Shown here in pieces: positions 16,688 to 26,223 of a DNA stretch of 64,000 nt. The notes below the pieces were generated by a model that did no database searches, was not told the origin of the DNA, and saw nothing but the letters and a program-made list of their open reading frames with translations. The stretch comes from Neobacillus sp. OS1-2 (lineage in GTDB: Bacteria; Bacillota; Bacilli; Bacillales; Cytobacillaceae): NCBI RefSeq assembly GCF_030915505.1, contig NZ_CP133265.1, positions 1,116,001-1,180,000 of the forward strand, in the 5' to 3' direction. How positions within the stretch are numbered: the first letter of the stretch is position 1; each line of letters opens with the position of its first letter. A program made the position numbers and the translations under genes.

Positions 16688-18154
16688 TCAATACGTTGCC
16701 AATCTTTGAGCATATTTCATTTTGCGGACACGGTCAGGAGTATAATACTCTTGACCCTTTTCTTTTGCCTTTAGGATTCGTCTTTCCTGTTCTTTCTTTT
16801 GCTTTTCTTTCATTCGAAGAATGTAACTTTCTAGAGAAAAGCCATATATCTTGTGGTAGTAATACCAGTATGAAGGGATAAGTCCAATAATAGCAAAGAA
16901 CTCATTATTCCATTTTGTTTTCATCGCATGACCTTTTCTTTGGCTAGGGTGTTTGTGAATCATGGCTACTCTTAACCTTTGTCGAATATAGCCATCTATC
17001 GCAAGTAGTTCTTTCCCAAATGCTTTAAAGAAGCATGAACTGTTAAATCCGTGTTCTTCATTTGCCTTAATTGCTTTATAAATATTGAGAAAATAGTTTA
17101 CTTTTCCTCGAATCACTGGGTTAACATACTCAATCCACTTTTCCTTACTCAGAGTGAGTGTTTTCTTCGTCTTGACTTTGATTTTCTGGCGAAAATCATT
17201 CCAAGTTGATTCTTTCGGTTTAGCTATATAGTATGGCTTACCATCCTTCTTGCGTTTTCTCCAGTGTTCGAAAGTGAATCCCATAAAGTCAAAGTCATCA
17301 TCATCGAAGTTTACAAATTTTGTTTTCTCCGTTGCAAGTTCCAACCCAAGTTCGGCTAATTTCCTTTTCGTAATATCTGCCGCTCTCTTTATGTCTTCTT
17401 TGGTTTTTGCGAATAACAAAAAGTCATCGGCGAATCTTACAAAACGAATATTGTTTTCAGCCCAGATCCAATCAAGTTCATTTAAATATACGTTCGCTAG
17501 TAACGGAGAAATAACCCCTCCTTGCGGAGTGCCGGTATCTGTTGAGTGAAATTTACCTTCTTCCATATAACCAGCTTTTAGCCACAACCAAATCATATCT
17601 AACACTGTACCATCTGCGATGTATTTATTTAATACTCTCATCAGCTTCTTATGTGGGATATTATCGAAAAAGCCTTTAATATCTGCATCGAAGATGTAAT
17701 TATATCCTTGTTCGATATTCGCCATGATTATTTGCAGGACACGTTCTGCACCAACATTTGGTCTGTATCCACATGACCATTTGTGAAAGATATCCCTTTC
17801 GAATTTCGGCTGAAGTACATTTACTATTGCCTGTTGGACAATTCTATCTTCAATATTCGGAATGCCTAAGGGTCGCTTTTTGCCATTTTTCTTAGGAATA
17901 TAATGTCTTCTTACTGGTGACGGCTTATACTCTTTATTTCTCAGTCTCTGTAGAAGCGAGTCCAGATTTTCATCTAAGTGATATCTATAGCTGTCAATTG
18001 TTTCGCCATCAATACCACCTGACCCGTTGTTGGCTTCTACCTTTTCCCAAGCAGCTTTTAGCCTTCTGTCGAAAAGTATTTGTCCATAAATACTATGCCA
18101 TTTGAATTTTAACGTATGATTCATTACATATTCCGCACCCTTCATTGTGTACAT
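16688..18154 (-). CDS. ltrA: Group II intron reverse transcriptase/maturase
   Basis: About 488 residues. RT blocks are clear: RRHYIPKKNGKKRPLGIP, DADIKGFFDNIPH, GTPQGGVISPLLANVYL and the catalytic RFADDFLLF (FADD instead of the commoner YADD). A maturase domain X follows (YVNPVIRGKVNYF). There is no HNH endonuclease domain, as expected for class C. The protein splices and reinserts the surrounding intron RNA. No frameshift or stop interrupts it, so the element may be active. The start could be 18154 or an internal ATG at 18145 or 18124. Confidence 0.92.
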   Translation of the reverse strand: MYTMKGAEYVMNHTLKFKWHSIYGQILFDRRLKAAWEKVEANNGSGGIDGETIDSYRYHLDENLDSLLQRLRNKEYKPSPVRRHYIPKKNGKKRPLGIPNIEDRIVQQAIVNVLQPKFERDIFHKWSCGYRPNVGAERVLQIIMANIEQGYNYIFDADIKGFFDNIPHKKLMRVLNKYIADGTVLDMIWLWLKAGYMEEGKFHSTDTGTPQGGVISPLLANVYLNELDWIWAENNIRFVRFADDFLLFAKTKEDIKRAADITKRKLAELGLELATEKTKFVNFDDDDFDFMGFTFEHWRKRKKDGKPYYIAKPKESTWNDFRQKIKVKTKKTLTLSKEKWIEYVNPVIRGKVNYFLNIYKAIKANEEHGFNSSCFFKAFGKELLAIDGYIRQRLRVAMIHKHPSQRKGHAMKTKWNNEFFAIIGLIPSYWYYYHKIYGFSLESYILRMKEKQKKEQERRILKAKEKGQEYYTPDRVRKMKYAQRLATY

Positions 18155-18780
18155 TCAGTTCGTTTATACCGAGGTATCGTTTTCTGTTAACATTACACAT
18201 CTTTACAGATGTGGAGCCACAAGGTCGTTCCCCTTCCGTTCATGCATGGTTTAGTCCATACACTACTTCCGTACTATGAGAACGTCTGACTTCTCCATTC
18301 ACATCTAGCATTTCGGATTACCCTTATAGGTAGATGTCCCTTTGGGTTGGAATGGAGACCTCACGGGGTCATCGCACCTTCCTTCTAAACATACCCAGCA
18401 CCATCACTTGATAAATTGCCTCTATCCGGCTGATTCATTGGTATAGAGACCACTAATGTTATAGTGGGCTTCCCATTATATTCGCATAGTCGCCAACTTA
18501 CCCTGCCGCCGTGCTTCACACTTATTGCATTTGGGTCTGCTTATCCGACTGCGGGTCTCTCGATTGTCCGCATCTCCTTCAGACATCACCTCACGGTGAT
18601 GCCCTAGATTAGTCTTCACTAGTTGTATCAGCACTCTAGTGGAAGGATTTTCACCTTCGGGAAAACGAGTCTTCTAGGATTCGGGAGCCGTGTTTATCGC
18701 AATAACGTACTCCAACCTTTAACAACTCATTCAGTGCAGTTCTACTGCACAAGGTACGACTGCCTGTCGCACAAAAAAAC

Positions 18781-18803
18781 GATCTGCCATTAAATAGCAG
18801 ATC
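18781..18803 (-). terminator. Terminator of cccB, group II intron target
   Basis: GATCTGC-tatttaatg-GCAGATC followed by GTTTTTTT on the minus strand; the intron starts at the next base after the T-run. Confidence 0.85.
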
Positions 18804-18819
18804 ATTTTTGATTCATTGT

Positions 18820-19173
18820 TTATTTTTTAGCTGCAAGCCAATCGGCCACTTTGTCAGCATCATCGCCAGTAACTACGTTCGCAGGCATACCGCCGGATTT
18901 CCCATTTTTAAGAATATCTAAAATTTCATCTTTTGAATACCTAGAACCAACCTTGGTTAAGTCTGGACCCATTCCACCCTTAAGATCTCCGCCATGGCAG
19001 CTTGAGCACTTTTGATCGTAAATCTTTTGTGCATCGCCCGCTGAGGCCGTTTCAGTGGTATCGGTTCCACCATTATCCTTATCTTTTGATGTGTCGTCAT
19101 CGCCGCCCCCACATGCAGCAAGACCCATTACTAGAGAAGTCCCTAGCAACAATGTTAGTAGCTTTTTCTTCAT
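18820..19173 (-). CDS. cccB: Cytochrome c551, membrane-bound lipoprotein
   Basis: About 117 residues: signal peptide with lipobox LAAC, a Gly/Asp/Thr-rich linker, and a small class I cytochrome c domain with CSSCHGGDL and a likely axial methionine in GGMPANV. In B. subtilis CccB (c551) is a lipid-anchored small electron carrier near the oxidase. Gene order next to ftsE and the YitT-family gene is conserved. The start at 19173 was chosen for AAAGGGGA upstream and the MKKKLL onset; the frame opens further to 19266 without a site. Confidence 0.92.
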   Translation of the reverse strand: MKKKLLTLLLGTSLVMGLAACGGGDDDTSKDKDNGGTDTTETASAGDAQKIYDQKCSSCHGGDLKGGMGPDLTKVGSRYSKDEILDILKNGKSGGMPANVVTGDDADKVADWLAAKK

Positions 19174-19225
19174 AACTAGTCCCCTTTCAGAAATAAATAC
19201 CATCAATGCTTTATTATACCAGTGG

Positions 19226-20092
19226 CTATGCGTGTTTGAAACCCTCACCAAGTACCTCTGCCGCATCCATTACAATGACAAACGCAGTTGGATCAAGGGT
19301 TTTGACCAATTGTTTCAATTTTGTGAACTCCGTTTGGTCAACCACACACATCAGAACTGGTCGTTCATGGTCTGTAAAACCACCATATGCAGATAGTTTT
19401 GTCACACCACGGTCAATTTTATTCAAAATTCCTGTGCGAACTTCTTCTTGTTTATTGGTAATGATCATGGCCATTTTTGATCTGCCAAAACCAACTTGGA
19501 CTAAATCTATCGTTTTACTTGTTACGTAAAGGGCGATTAACGCATACAAACCCTTCTCAATATCGAAAACAATGGCAGCTGTCAGGACAATTAACCCGTC
19601 TATCATGACTACACATCGACCAAGGGTAAAGCCCGTGTATTTATTTATGATTTGCGCCGCAAGGTCTGTACCACCCGTAGATGCTTTTCCTCGAAAAACA
19701 ATGCCGAGGCCAAGTCCCACACCAATTCCGCCGAACAAGGCACCTAGCAAGGCGTCATGTGTCCATGGCTCCAAAGTATTTGTTAGAAATACGACAAAAG
19801 GTAGAAAAATGGTGCCCACAAGCGTTTTGACTCCAAATTGTTTTCCTAAGAAAATGACGCCGGCAATAAATAATGGAATATTAAACGCCCATTGAACATA
19901 TGCCGGTTCCCACCCTAGAACCGTTTTTAGAATGGTACTAATCCCACTTACGCCTCCGGAAGCTATTTGGTTAGGGAGTAAAAAGACATTAAATGAAAGG
20001 GCGATAATGGCAGAACCAATCAAAATAAAAAGGTAATCCACGGCCACCCTCGTTTTTGGATAGCTTTGTGTCAGCTTGCTCAAGATATTCAT
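19226..20092 (-). CDS. YitT-family membrane protein (DUF161/DUF2179)
   Basis: A 288-residue protein with five or six membrane helices in the first about 200 residues (repeated G-G segments such as [11 protein letters not shown] and [15 protein letters not shown]) and a C-terminal DUF2179 cytoplasmic domain (about 215-285; [19 protein letters not shown]). In B. subtilis the homologue at this position is YvjA. Transport function is suspected for the family but not established. It has an AGAGGAG site. Confidence 0.88.
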   Translation of the reverse strand: MNILSKLTQSYPKTRVAVDYLFILIGSAIIALSFNVFLLPNQIASGGVSGISTILKTVLGWEPAYVQWAFNIPLFIAGVIFLGKQFGVKTLVGTIFLPFVVFLTNTLEPWTHDALLGALFGGIGVGLGLGIVFRGKASTGGTDLAAQIINKYTGFTLGRCVVMIDGLIVLTAAIVFDIEKGLYALIALYVTSKTIDLVQVGFGRSKMAMIITNKQEEVRTGILNKIDRGVTKLSAYGGFTDHERPVLMCVVDQTEFTKLKQLVKTLDPTAFVIVMDAAEVLGEGFKHA

Positions 20093-20265
20093 ACCGATAT
20101 TCTCCTCTAAAAAATCCTTTTGCTTATAAGTTTTTAATCATAACCGAAAGTGAGTATAGCATGGGAAAAATGCCGTGTAAATAACAGCAAACTGACGCGA
20201 TGAAGGGCTAAATTTATAAGTAGCATTTGCTTTTATCGTGGTTTTCATGAGGGGTCATAAGTAAA

Positions 20266-20292
20266 GCCTTTACCGAACTAGTCGACAAAGGC
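20266..20292 (-). terminator. Probable terminator behind prfB
   Basis: Stem GCCTTTGTCGA / TTCGGTAAAGGC followed by TTTACTT on the minus strand. Confidence 0.55.
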
Positions 20293-20305
20293 TGGTGAAT
20301 CGTTA

Positions 20306-21407
20306 TTATGAAATTCTTGAACGCAAATAGGCATTAATAAACTGATCTAAATCCCCGTCCATCACTGCCTGAACATTTCCGCTTTCCGTAGATGTCCGGT
20401 GATCCTTTACCATTGAATAGGGATGGAAGACGTAGGAACGAATCTGACTGCCCCAGCCAATTTCCTTTTGCTCGCCGCGGATTTCAAGTAATTCTTGTTC
20501 TTTACGCTCAATTTCAAGTTGATACAGTTTGGCTTTTAACATTTTCAACGCTGCCTCGCGGTTTTTAATTTGCGAACGTTCTGCTTGGCATGTGACAACC
20601 ACATTCGTTGGCAAGTGGGTAATCCGAATGGCCGAATCGGTGGTGTTAATATGTTGTCCGCCAGCACCAGTGGCACGATAGGTATCAATTTTTAAATCCT
20701 CTGACCGAATTTCTATTTGAATATCGTCATTAAGTTCAGGCATCACTTCACAAGAAACAAACGATGTATGACGGCGGCCTGAAGAATCAAACGGCGAAAT
20801 CCTTACCAAGCGGTGAACCCCTTTTTCCGCCTTTAAATAACCGTACGCATTGTGCCCTTTAATGGCAAGCGTCACACTTTTAATCCCCGCTTCATCACCT
20901 GGAAGGTAATCAAGCGTCTCTACCTTAAAGCCTTTTTTCTCCGCCCAGCGGGTATACATCCGCAGCAGCATCGAGCCCCAGTCTTGAGATTCCGTTCCGC
21001 CGGCACCGGGATGAAGCTCTAAAATCGCATTATTTTTATCATACTCCTCACTTAAGAGCAGCTGCAGTTCAAATTGACTTAGGCGTTCTGTTAACTGCTG
21101 AAGTTCTTCCTCCAGCTCCGCTCGAAGTTCTTCATCATTTTCTTCCTTCACAAGCTCATAGGTTACTTCCAGGTTTTCATACGAGTCACTTAATTCAGTA
21201 AACTCATTTACCTGATCCTTTAAGCCATTTGCCTCACTAATAACCAGCTGTGCTTTCTCTTGATCGTTCCAAAAATCAGGCTGAAGCATCGAATCATCTA
21301 GTTCAGCAATGCGGGCTTCCTTATTTTCAAGGTCAAAGAGACCCCCTAAAGTCCGCTAGTGTCTTAGCTGTTTTTTCAAGTTCGTTACGAATTTCTGCTA
21401 ATTCCAT
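20306..21407 (-). CDS. prfB: Peptide chain release factor 2 with programmed +1 frameshift
   Basis: RF2 reads UGA and UAA stops. The first frame starts at ATG 21407 (site AGAGGTG) and gives 24 codons ending in an in-frame TGA at codon 25; a +1 shift at CTT-TGA joins it to the main 327-codon frame. The catalytic GGQ is in [14 protein letters not shown] and the stop-recognition motif region in [14 protein letters not shown]. In B. subtilis prfB is the last gene of secA-prfB. Here secA is 11 kb away on the other strand, so prfB must have a promoter in 21410-21740. Confidence 0.93.
21333..21347 (-). promoter_or_regulatory. prfB programmed +1 frameshift site
   Basis: AGGGGGTCTCTTTGA: the Shine-Dalgarno-like AGGGGG, then CTT and the in-frame TGA, at the same spacing as the well-studied E. 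coli and B. subtilis site. RF2 abundance controls its own synthesis here. Confidence 0.95.
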
Positions 21408-21739
21408 TTCCTTCACCTCTATAAAAATTAAAATCAAGTCCGTTTCGTTTTGGTCAGTCCTTTTTCATTATAGCTTGATAACGGGGTAAAATTCAAAGTT
21501 TGACAATAGTCTAAAAACCCGCCACTAAATTTACTAGCATAAACAATCCTACATTTCACAAGAGAATCCACTAAACTTCCTTAGTATTTATATATTTCAT
21601 TCTGTCAAAAATGGTACTATTAAGTTAGTATAGAGTGGAAAAATAACCCTCTTAATGTCAGCCCTAAATACATAATGAAAAAAACCTTTTCACATTAAAT
21701 TATGAGGATAAAACATAGAAAGAAAAAGGAGTGAGGGAG

Positions 21740-23674
21740 ATGGAGCATATAAACCGGAATGATCGCTGTCCGTGTGGAAGTGGAAAAAAGTATAAAAAGT
21801 GCTGCGGAGTGAATGAAGCAGTATCGATCACCCAGATTATTGAAAACGAAATCGATGAACTGCAAAAGCAGCTTCTTCATTTTGCCTATTACCACTATGG
21901 CCATGAAATCCAAGAGGATTTTGAAATTCTTGAATCGGTGATGGACATCGAAAATGATCAAGAACGAGAATTTTATGAGCTGATTCACGCCATTTGGTTT
22001 TCCCTTTTTGAAGGGTTAGAGGATGGAAGGACCATCATTGAACAATTTATCGCAGTTGAGGGCGGAAAAATTAAGCGGCCGAAACTGAAACACATTTTAC
22101 AAACATGGACGCACGCCAGAACGATTGCCGGAAAGGTGCTTTGCGTTGAAAACAACAAGATGAAGATTGAAGATGGCTTTACATTGGAACAAATGGAGAC
22201 CATCGTTACCAATCTGCCCATCACGATTGGGGAAGGGGATTTCTTTATTGGCATTCTGCTCCCTTACGAGCAAAATTACGTCTTTTTCCCATCACCATTT
22301 GATTTACCGGATCTTAAGCCTGAGCAGACCTTTTCCTATATTAAAGAAAGAAGTCTTAACAGCGATTACGATTCCCCACAGGAGTATTTGACAGATTTTT
22401 TCATGGAGGTCTTAAGTGAGCTCCCGATGATTGGCGGCCTGCTGGAAGTGGATGAATTGGATTGGCCTGCCCCTATTTACAAACAGGTCGCAGACCAATT
22501 CAAGGAGAAGCTGGAAATGGTTCTACCGCCTCCAATCATCGACACAGGGATTATTCTTTGGCTTAACTTTTGTCAAAAAAAGCAAAAACGGATCCAAAAC
22601 CCGAATATTTATGTCGCGGCCCTGCATTATTTACTAACCATGATTGCACCAATAGAAGAAATGGTTACACAAAAGGAATTTGCGAAGGAATACGGCGTTT
22701 CTGCCGGGAGTATTTCCTCCGTTGTTTCAGAGCTGGAATCCGAATTAGCGGAGGAAATTGCTGAACTAGTGGGTCTTGTGTATGGCGATGAACAGACTTT
22801 CGACAAACCACCAATGGAAAAAGCACCCGTCATTCAGTTCCCTACGAGCCGGAGTTCACTAAAAGAAGGAAATTCTGATGGAGCAGGGGCATTTGTCCAG
22901 CCATTAACCAGTGGAAATCCTGTCCATAAAAAGACGGTGCGAAAGGCTTCCAGACGGGACGAGGAACGGGCACGAAACCTAATCTATGATGCCTATCAAA
23001 CCGATGGGAAGCAGCGGTATAAATTAGCGGAGGAAGCCTTACAGCTTAACCCCAATTGTGTCGATGCCTATGTCATTCTCGCTGAAAAAACAAAAAGCCT
23101 GGAAGAAGCCATTTTACTGTATGAAAAGGGAATTCTCGCCGGTGAAAGAGAACTCGGTACAGCCTTTTTCAAGGAAAACAAGGGCTATTTCTGGGGCTTA
23201 CTCGAAACAAGACCATTCATGCGGGCAAAACTGCATTACGCCGAGGCCCTTTCCCTTTTAGGAAAAAGGAATGAAGCGATAAAACAATACGAAGAACTCC
23301 TCGAGTTAAATCCCATGGATAATCAAGGGGTGCGCTATTCGTTGTTTGTAGCATATATAGATTCGGGTGATTTCAAAAAGGCTGGCAATCTGCTACAACA
23401 ATACGAAGAGCCTTCGGCGCAAGGCTTATATAACAAACTTTTACTCGAACTGCATGAAAACGGCTTTACGAAAGAGGCCGAAATGTTTTTAAAGGCAGCA
23501 AAAAAAGAAAACAAACACGTGATTGGCTATTTAACCGGTAAAAAACGGCTTCCCGCCTATCCACCTGAGTTTTATGGATTTGGCGATGAAAACGAAGCGA
23601 TTGTTTATGCGGATATGCATTTGCAGTTGTGGGGGAAGATTGACGGGTTAAGGGAATGGTTGAAGGGGAAATAA
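21740..23674 (+). CDS. SEC-C zinc-motif protein with C-terminal TPR repeats
   Basis: About 644 residues. The N-terminus is a SEC-C motif, [13 protein letters not shown] (C10, C12, C21, C22), almost identical to the tail of SecA. A middle all-alpha part (about 30-360) with no domain I can name follows, including a helix-turn-helix-like stretch KEFAKEYGVSAGSISS near 310. After a low-complexity linker come several TPR-like repeats (about 420-600). The start at 21740 has AAAGGAG eight bases upstream. It faces prfB divergently. Function is not known; SEC-C may bind SecB-like clients or ribosomes, as in SecA. Confidence 0.7.
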   Translation: MEHINRNDRCPCGSGKKYKKCCGVNEAVSITQIIENEIDELQKQLLHFAYYHYGHEIQEDFEILESVMDIENDQEREFYELIHAIWFSLFEGLEDGRTIIEQFIAVEGGKIKRPKLKHILQTWTHARTIAGKVLCVENNKMKIEDGFTLEQMETIVTNLPITIGEGDFFIGILLPYEQNYVFFPSPFDLPDLKPEQTFSYIKERSLNSDYDSPQEYLTDFFMEVLSELPMIGGLLEVDELDWPAPIYKQVADQFKEKLEMVLPPPIIDTGIILWLNFCQKKQKRIQNPNIYVAALHYLLTMIAPIEEMVTQKEFAKEYGVSAGSISSVVSELESELAEEIAELVGLVYGDEQTFDKPPMEKAPVIQFPTSRSSLKEGNSDGAGAFVQPLTSGNPVHKKTVRKASRRDEERARNLIYDAYQTDGKQRYKLAEEALQLNPNCVDAYVILAEKTKSLEEAILLYEKGILAGERELGTAFFKENKGYFWGLLETRPFMRAKLHYAEALSLLGKRNEAIKQYEELLELNPMDNQGVRYSLFVAYIDSGDFKKAGNLLQQYEEPSAQGLYNKLLLELHENGFTKEAEMFLKAAKKENKHVIGYLTGKKRLPAYPPEFYGFGDENEAIVYADMHLQLWGKIDGLREWLKGK

Positions 23675-23694
23675 ATAAGGAACGGTACACATTT

Positions 23695-23722
23695 AAAGCG
23701 AGAGGATAACTCCTCTCGCTTT
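23695..23722. terminator. Bidirectional terminator
   Basis: AAAGCGAGAGGA-taac-TCCTCTCGCTTT between the converging SEC-C gene and the 8-haem cytochrome gene. Confidence 0.8.
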
Positions 23723-23725
23723 AAA

Positions 23726-25828
23726 TTATTTTGGTGTGGGTACTAATCCATTTTTGGGACCATGAGCAGCACTTAATGCTCTTTCCATCTCTGAATCACC
23801 TCTACCATGACAGTAGGAGCAAGCCATGTCAGGATTATCCTTATGTTCTATTATCGTTTCATCGTATTTATTTCCTGTTACCCCATAAATAGCTGTTTCA
23901 CCATTATGACAGGCTTGGCAGAATTCCCGCTCCTTTGAATCATTTAATACTTCAAAGCTATTTTTATCTGTATTTCCCGCTTTGAAAGGACGGCTACCTT
24001 CGTGACCCAACGTTCCTTTTAGCATTTTTATATTTTCCGATCCATGTGTATCGTGACACTCAGCACATGGCATTGGACCATTTAGACCACTTCCATCTAA
24101 CGCAGTTAGCGAATGTCCCGATTCACCATCATTATAATATTTTGTAATATCAACATTTTTATCAGCATTATGACAACGTAAACACAAGGAGTAATTACCA
24201 GACAGACTTCCTAGGACGTTTATTTTTTTATAAGAAAGGACCTCTACTGTTGAGTTAGTATGATAATCCTTAGGAACCGAAACTATATCACCTTGGTGGC
24301 AGGTTTCACACGATGTATTTAAACTATCAATTTTAGATTTATCTGTTTTAGTATAAATAATGTGATCTGTTAGTAAATTAGGATTCTCCGGGCTCCAAGT
24401 TAAATGCGGATTGTGACAGGAAGTACACGAACCAGATTTAGTTTTATGATTATCGACCAATGCTGTTTCATGCTTCGATTTAATCCCTAAATTTATTTTA
24501 TCCGGCATTGGGGTAGATAATGGAGCTGTAACTGTCCCGTCATGACATGACATACAATAATTATCCGCTAATTCCTTCTTTTCCAGACTTGAAGTATCTC
24601 CCACGTGAGTGCTATGGCAATTCGCACAAGTATTTGTATTGTTGCTATAGTACCCATGTGGTTGATTCTTATACTCCGCAGTAAATTCATCAATAGGTGT
24701 GTCCTTAACAGTGCTGCTAACCGTTGTGAACTTTTTTATCATTGGAAAAAAGTCATTATTCACATCATCCTTAAAGAGTCCAGGATGTTCTTTGTACTTG
24801 TCAGAAATCAGGCTTGGGTTAAACATTAGATAATATGTTGAACCAGGCTTTAAAGGGTCTTTAAAGGTTAGCTGTAAATGATTATTTAATTTCACAGGTA
24901 CAGCACTTTCTACAAAGCCCTTATTATCAAACAGGTAGATCGGGAAAGAAATATTTTCCGGCATATCACTAAATTCAATTGATATGGTTGGATTTAAGAC
25001 TACCCTGGTCATATCTTCATTAGCTAAAATATCAACTTCCACCGTTTCATCGCGGTCTTTACTTAAACCATCTTCGACTATTTTATGACGGTAATTAAAC
25101 GCACTCAGCTTAATAGAGGTTATATATGGACGTTGAATTGGAATGGATATTTGATTAAATTTTTTAGGATCTATTTCTTTGTTATCTGAGGCCTCTAAAA
25201 AGTATTTATTTAATTTGTCCGGAAAATTTTTGGTAATTGACCAGTTTCCTTGAGAATCAGGAATAATTGCTTCGAGCTCATTTTGTTGGTTATTCTTGTC
25301 TACATATACTAATTTCATATTAATATTTTCAGCTTTAGTTAAATTGTCAGAAACAAAACCTTTAACTATTGTGCTGCCATCAGCATTTTTCTTAATTTCC
25401 TTTACATTAATCGTCGGGGCTGTGGCATCAATTATCAGATTTACAATAGGATTTGAACTAATTGGCTTTCCTTCAACTTCTGCTTTAGCAGTAATAGTAT
25501 GAATACCCTCAGTCAATGTAACCGGAATTGACCAGCTATTTTCTGTTATTTCGCTAGTTGTTCCAATTTCCTTTGTACCATCATAAAGAGTAATAGTGTT
25601 TCCAGCTGGAAAGTTTTCAACCGTACCGGATATAGTTAAATTAGTTTCATTTGAAAAATCATCCGAAATCGGAGAAGTGATGGTAAGAATCGGATCCGTA
25701 CCAGTTAATTCCTCGCCATGGACGGTTGTTACAGACAATAATTGTTGGGATCCCAACAATTGAATACATAAAACAAAAATGATTATTACTAGTAACTTCG
25801 TTTTATGCAGGAGTCCCACCTTTTTCAT
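23726..25828 (-). CDS. Secreted 8-haem cytochrome c with Ig-like N-terminal domains
   Basis: A 700-residue exported protein. After the signal peptide (about 1-38) come Ig-like/beta-sandwich segments (about 45-230) and a Big-like domain (about 235-385). Eight CXXCH motifs (CANCH, CMSCH, CTSCH, CETCH, CLRCH, CAECH, CQACH, CSYCH) fill about 395-690. No C-terminal anchor or LPXTG is seen, so it is released or held by its Ig-like part. Its first two haem motifs resemble those of the 6-haem protein next door (NNT-N-x-CA-x-CH-x-TH, then CHDGT), implying common ancestry. Probably the outermost electron carrier. Confidence 0.88.
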   Translation of the reverse strand: MKKVGLLHKTKLLVIIIFVLCIQLLGSQQLLSVTTVHGEELTGTDPILTITSPISDDFSNETNLTISGTVENFPAGNTITLYDGTKEIGTTSEITENSWSIPVTLTEGIHTITAKAEVEGKPISSNPIVNLIIDATAPTINVKEIKKNADGSTIVKGFVSDNLTKAENINMKLVYVDKNNQQNELEAIIPDSQGNWSITKNFPDKLNKYFLEASDNKEIDPKKFNQISIPIQRPYITSIKLSAFNYRHKIVEDGLSKDRDETVEVDILANEDMTRVVLNPTISIEFSDMPENISFPIYLFDNKGFVESAVPVKLNNHLQLTFKDPLKPGSTYYLMFNPSLISDKYKEHPGLFKDDVNNDFFPMIKKFTTVSSTVKDTPIDEFTAEYKNQPHGYYSNNTNTCANCHSTHVGDTSSLEKKELADNYCMSCHDGTVTAPLSTPMPDKINLGIKSKHETALVDNHKTKSGSCTSCHNPHLTWSPENPNLLTDHIIYTKTDKSKIDSLNTSCETCHQGDIVSVPKDYHTNSTVEVLSYKKINVLGSLSGNYSLCLRCHNADKNVDITKYYNDGESGHSLTALDGSGLNGPMPCAECHDTHGSENIKMLKGTLGHEGSRPFKAGNTDKNSFEVLNDSKEREFCQACHNGETAIYGVTGNKYDETIIEHKDNPDMACSYCHGRGDSEMERALSAAHGPKNGLVPTPK

Positions 25829-26223
25829 TCAGTACCCCTCATCTCTGCTTTTCTGTATTTTTTTCATTAATTGATATACATATATTTTAATGCGATTAAG
25901 GTGAAGGGACTAGTGTTTACAGGCATTATTCAATAAATATACATATATATAAGTTAAATATGTAAAATATAGGATGTGTAACTTTGAGGGCGGAATCTAT
26001 TCCTTATTCCCTTAATACGACCTTCACTGTGATAAAACGAAGTATATAGCAATTTACAGTGTGAATGGTGTTAATTCGATCACGTTGTTTGACAACCTAT
26101 TATGAAAATAAGTAGACTTATTTTAGATATAATAAGGTGCTATGCGGTATGCATAACACCTTATCCCAAAACATTAACTTTTTGAGCTAATAATTAGTTG
26201 CAGCTAATTGTTAGCTTATTTTA
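25829..26223. other. 395-base intergenic region upstream of the 8-haem gene
   Basis: AT-rich. It contains a possible minus-strand promoter (TTTACA at 25966-25961, 17-base spacer, TGTATA at 25943-25938), an AGTGTGAAT element at 26058-26066, and a hairpin at 26132-26164. No coding frame was recognised. Confidence 0.4.
26132..26164 (-). terminator. Hairpin behind the 6-haem cytochrome gene
   Basis: ATAAGGTG ... CACCTTAT with internal TATGC/GCATA pairing. The T-tract is poor, so it may act as a stabilising 3' stem rather than an efficient terminator. Confidence 0.5.

Larger units (their letters stand above)
16597..18772 (-). mobile_element. Group II intron (bacterial class C) with intron-encoded protein
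   Basis: On the minus strand the element begins with GTGCGACAGG at 18772, the consensus 5' end, and carries about 600 bases of RNA (domains I-III), the maturase gene in domain IV, a domain V hairpin at 16668-16636 (AGCCGTATGCC...GGGCACGTACGGTT, with the catalytic AGC triad) and a domain VI hairpin (GGGAAGCCTC-gaaa-GAGGTTTCCC) ending CTACTTTAT near 16597. The exact 3' base is estimated to within a few bases. It is inserted directly behind the cccB terminator T-run, the known target preference of class C introns, so it should be phenotypically silent. Confidence 0.88.
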
